Source: Chitinophagaceae bacterium (GTDB lineage Bacteria > Bacteroidota > Bacteroidia > Chitinophagales > Chitinophagaceae). From it: a stretch of DNA of 22,999 nt. Each line of letters starts with the position of its first letter. Position 1 is the first letter of the stretch. Positions 22,728 through 22,999 of the stretch are shown in pieces. The stretch is from positions 1 to 22,999 of the forward strand of contig JACFNM010000022.1 in the NCBI GenBank assembly GCA_019454915.1, written 5' to 3'. Under the pieces are notes generated by a model that saw nothing but the letters and a program-made list of their open reading frames with translations, had not been told where the DNA came from and did no database searches. The position numbers and the translations under genes were made by a program.

Positions 22728-22999
22728 CTACAACTTTATATTCAGACCAAACATAAAATTCGTTCCGGCCATGGGGAAATAATAGTTTTCAGATGCTAAG
22801 GAGCCTCCCGAAAAATAGCTGTAGGTATATCCATTAGGTTCGTATTTTTTATTAAACACGTTATTCACCTGGACGATGAAGTTCATTTCACTAAAAATGA
22901 AACGACTTAATGTATGAGAAAGCCTGATATCCTGAATGTAATAGTCGCCTAACTTTCGGCTTTCGTTGGCGGTATTATCCAGGTATTGTTTGCTTACAT
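22728..22999 (-). CDS. TonB-dependent receptor, C-terminal fragment (runs off the window)
   Basis: The last 90 codons of an outer-membrane receptor, entering from beyond base 22999. The minus strand reads VSKQYLDNTANESRKLGDYYIQDIRL and later VQVNNVFNKKYEPNGYTYSYF, then YYFPMAGTNFMFGLNIKL and a stop. The NVFNKKYE(P/S)NG(Y/W) block and the final Y(F/Y)P(M/Q)AGxNF strand are hallmarks of the C-terminal strands of TonB-dependent receptors with siderophore- or metal-type relatives in Bacteroidota. It converges on the sigma operon. Substrate cannot be told from this part. Confidence 0.88.
   Translation of the reverse strand, partial: VSKQYLDNTANESRKLGDYYIQDIRLSHTLSRFIFSEMNFIVQVNNVFNKKYEPNGYTYSYFSGGSLASENYYFPMAGTNFMFGLNIKL

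Noticed and set aside
1..22999. CRISPR arrays, insertion sequences, tRNA or rRNA genes, phage attachment sites
   Set aside because: I looked for regularly spaced repeats, transposase motifs, terminal inverted repeats and cloverleaf arms on both strands and found none.

Overview
The window looks like a chromosomal segment of a Bacteroidota bacterium, probably Chitinophagaceae or a near relative. The evidence is a SusC/SusD pair, a Bacteroidota-type -33/-7 promoter (TTTG-N21-TACTTTTG), a GYDIA-type GHMP kinase, a LVIVD-repeat lipoprotein, a sigma factor with a dual-membrane partner, and very little use of Shine-Dalgarno sequences. The genus is inferred, not shown.

Layout. (1) 50-1782: a stand-alone response-regulator receiver, then the tRNA methylthiotransferase mtaB. 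(2) 1783-2553: about 770 bases without a convincing gene, with several hairpins and, at its end, a nine-residue minicistron overlapping the next start. (3) 2554-10329: a secreted serine hydrolase, a GH28-like pectin-type hydrolase and a SusC/SusD uptake pair closed by a strong terminator; a glycan-utilisation locus is likely. The susC leader can fold as a three-way junction that starts where a TTGCTT-N16-TATAAT promoter would begin transcription. (4) 10747-11700: a promoter, a clear fluoride riboswitch (crcB motif), the fluoride channel gene crcB, and a universal-stress-protein gene broken by two frameshifts. (5) 11914-16717, minus strand: a mevalonate-pathway operon in the order HMG-CoA reductase, GYDIA GHMP kinase (candidate phosphomevalonate kinase), diphosphomevalonate decarboxylase, mevalonate kinase. 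A PepSY-like lipoprotein with an internal duplication follows. (6) 16872-17757: the wreck of a U32 peptidase/tRNA-hydroxylation-type gene and an adjoining 4Fe-4S ferredoxin, with frameshifts, a nonsense codon, an internal deletion and a lost cluster cysteine. (7) 17846-18499, minus strand: leucyl/phenylalanyl-tRNA-protein transferase. (8) 18629-22609: a four-gene unit of ECF sigma factor, protein predicted to span both membranes, LVIVD beta-propeller lipoprotein and small outer-membrane barrel. (9) 22728-22999, minus strand: the C-terminal end of a TonB-dependent receptor.

How the genes work together. The mevalonate operon covers HMG-CoA to isopentenyl diphosphate if the GYDIA kinase is the phosphomevalonate kinase. 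HMG-CoA synthase and IPP isomerase are not in the window. The riboswitch ties crcB, and formerly the stress-protein gene, to fluoride. The sigma operon has the layout of a trans-envelope signalling unit and is the best candidate here for a poorly described system. No CRISPR array, insertion sequence, tRNA or rRNA gene was seen.
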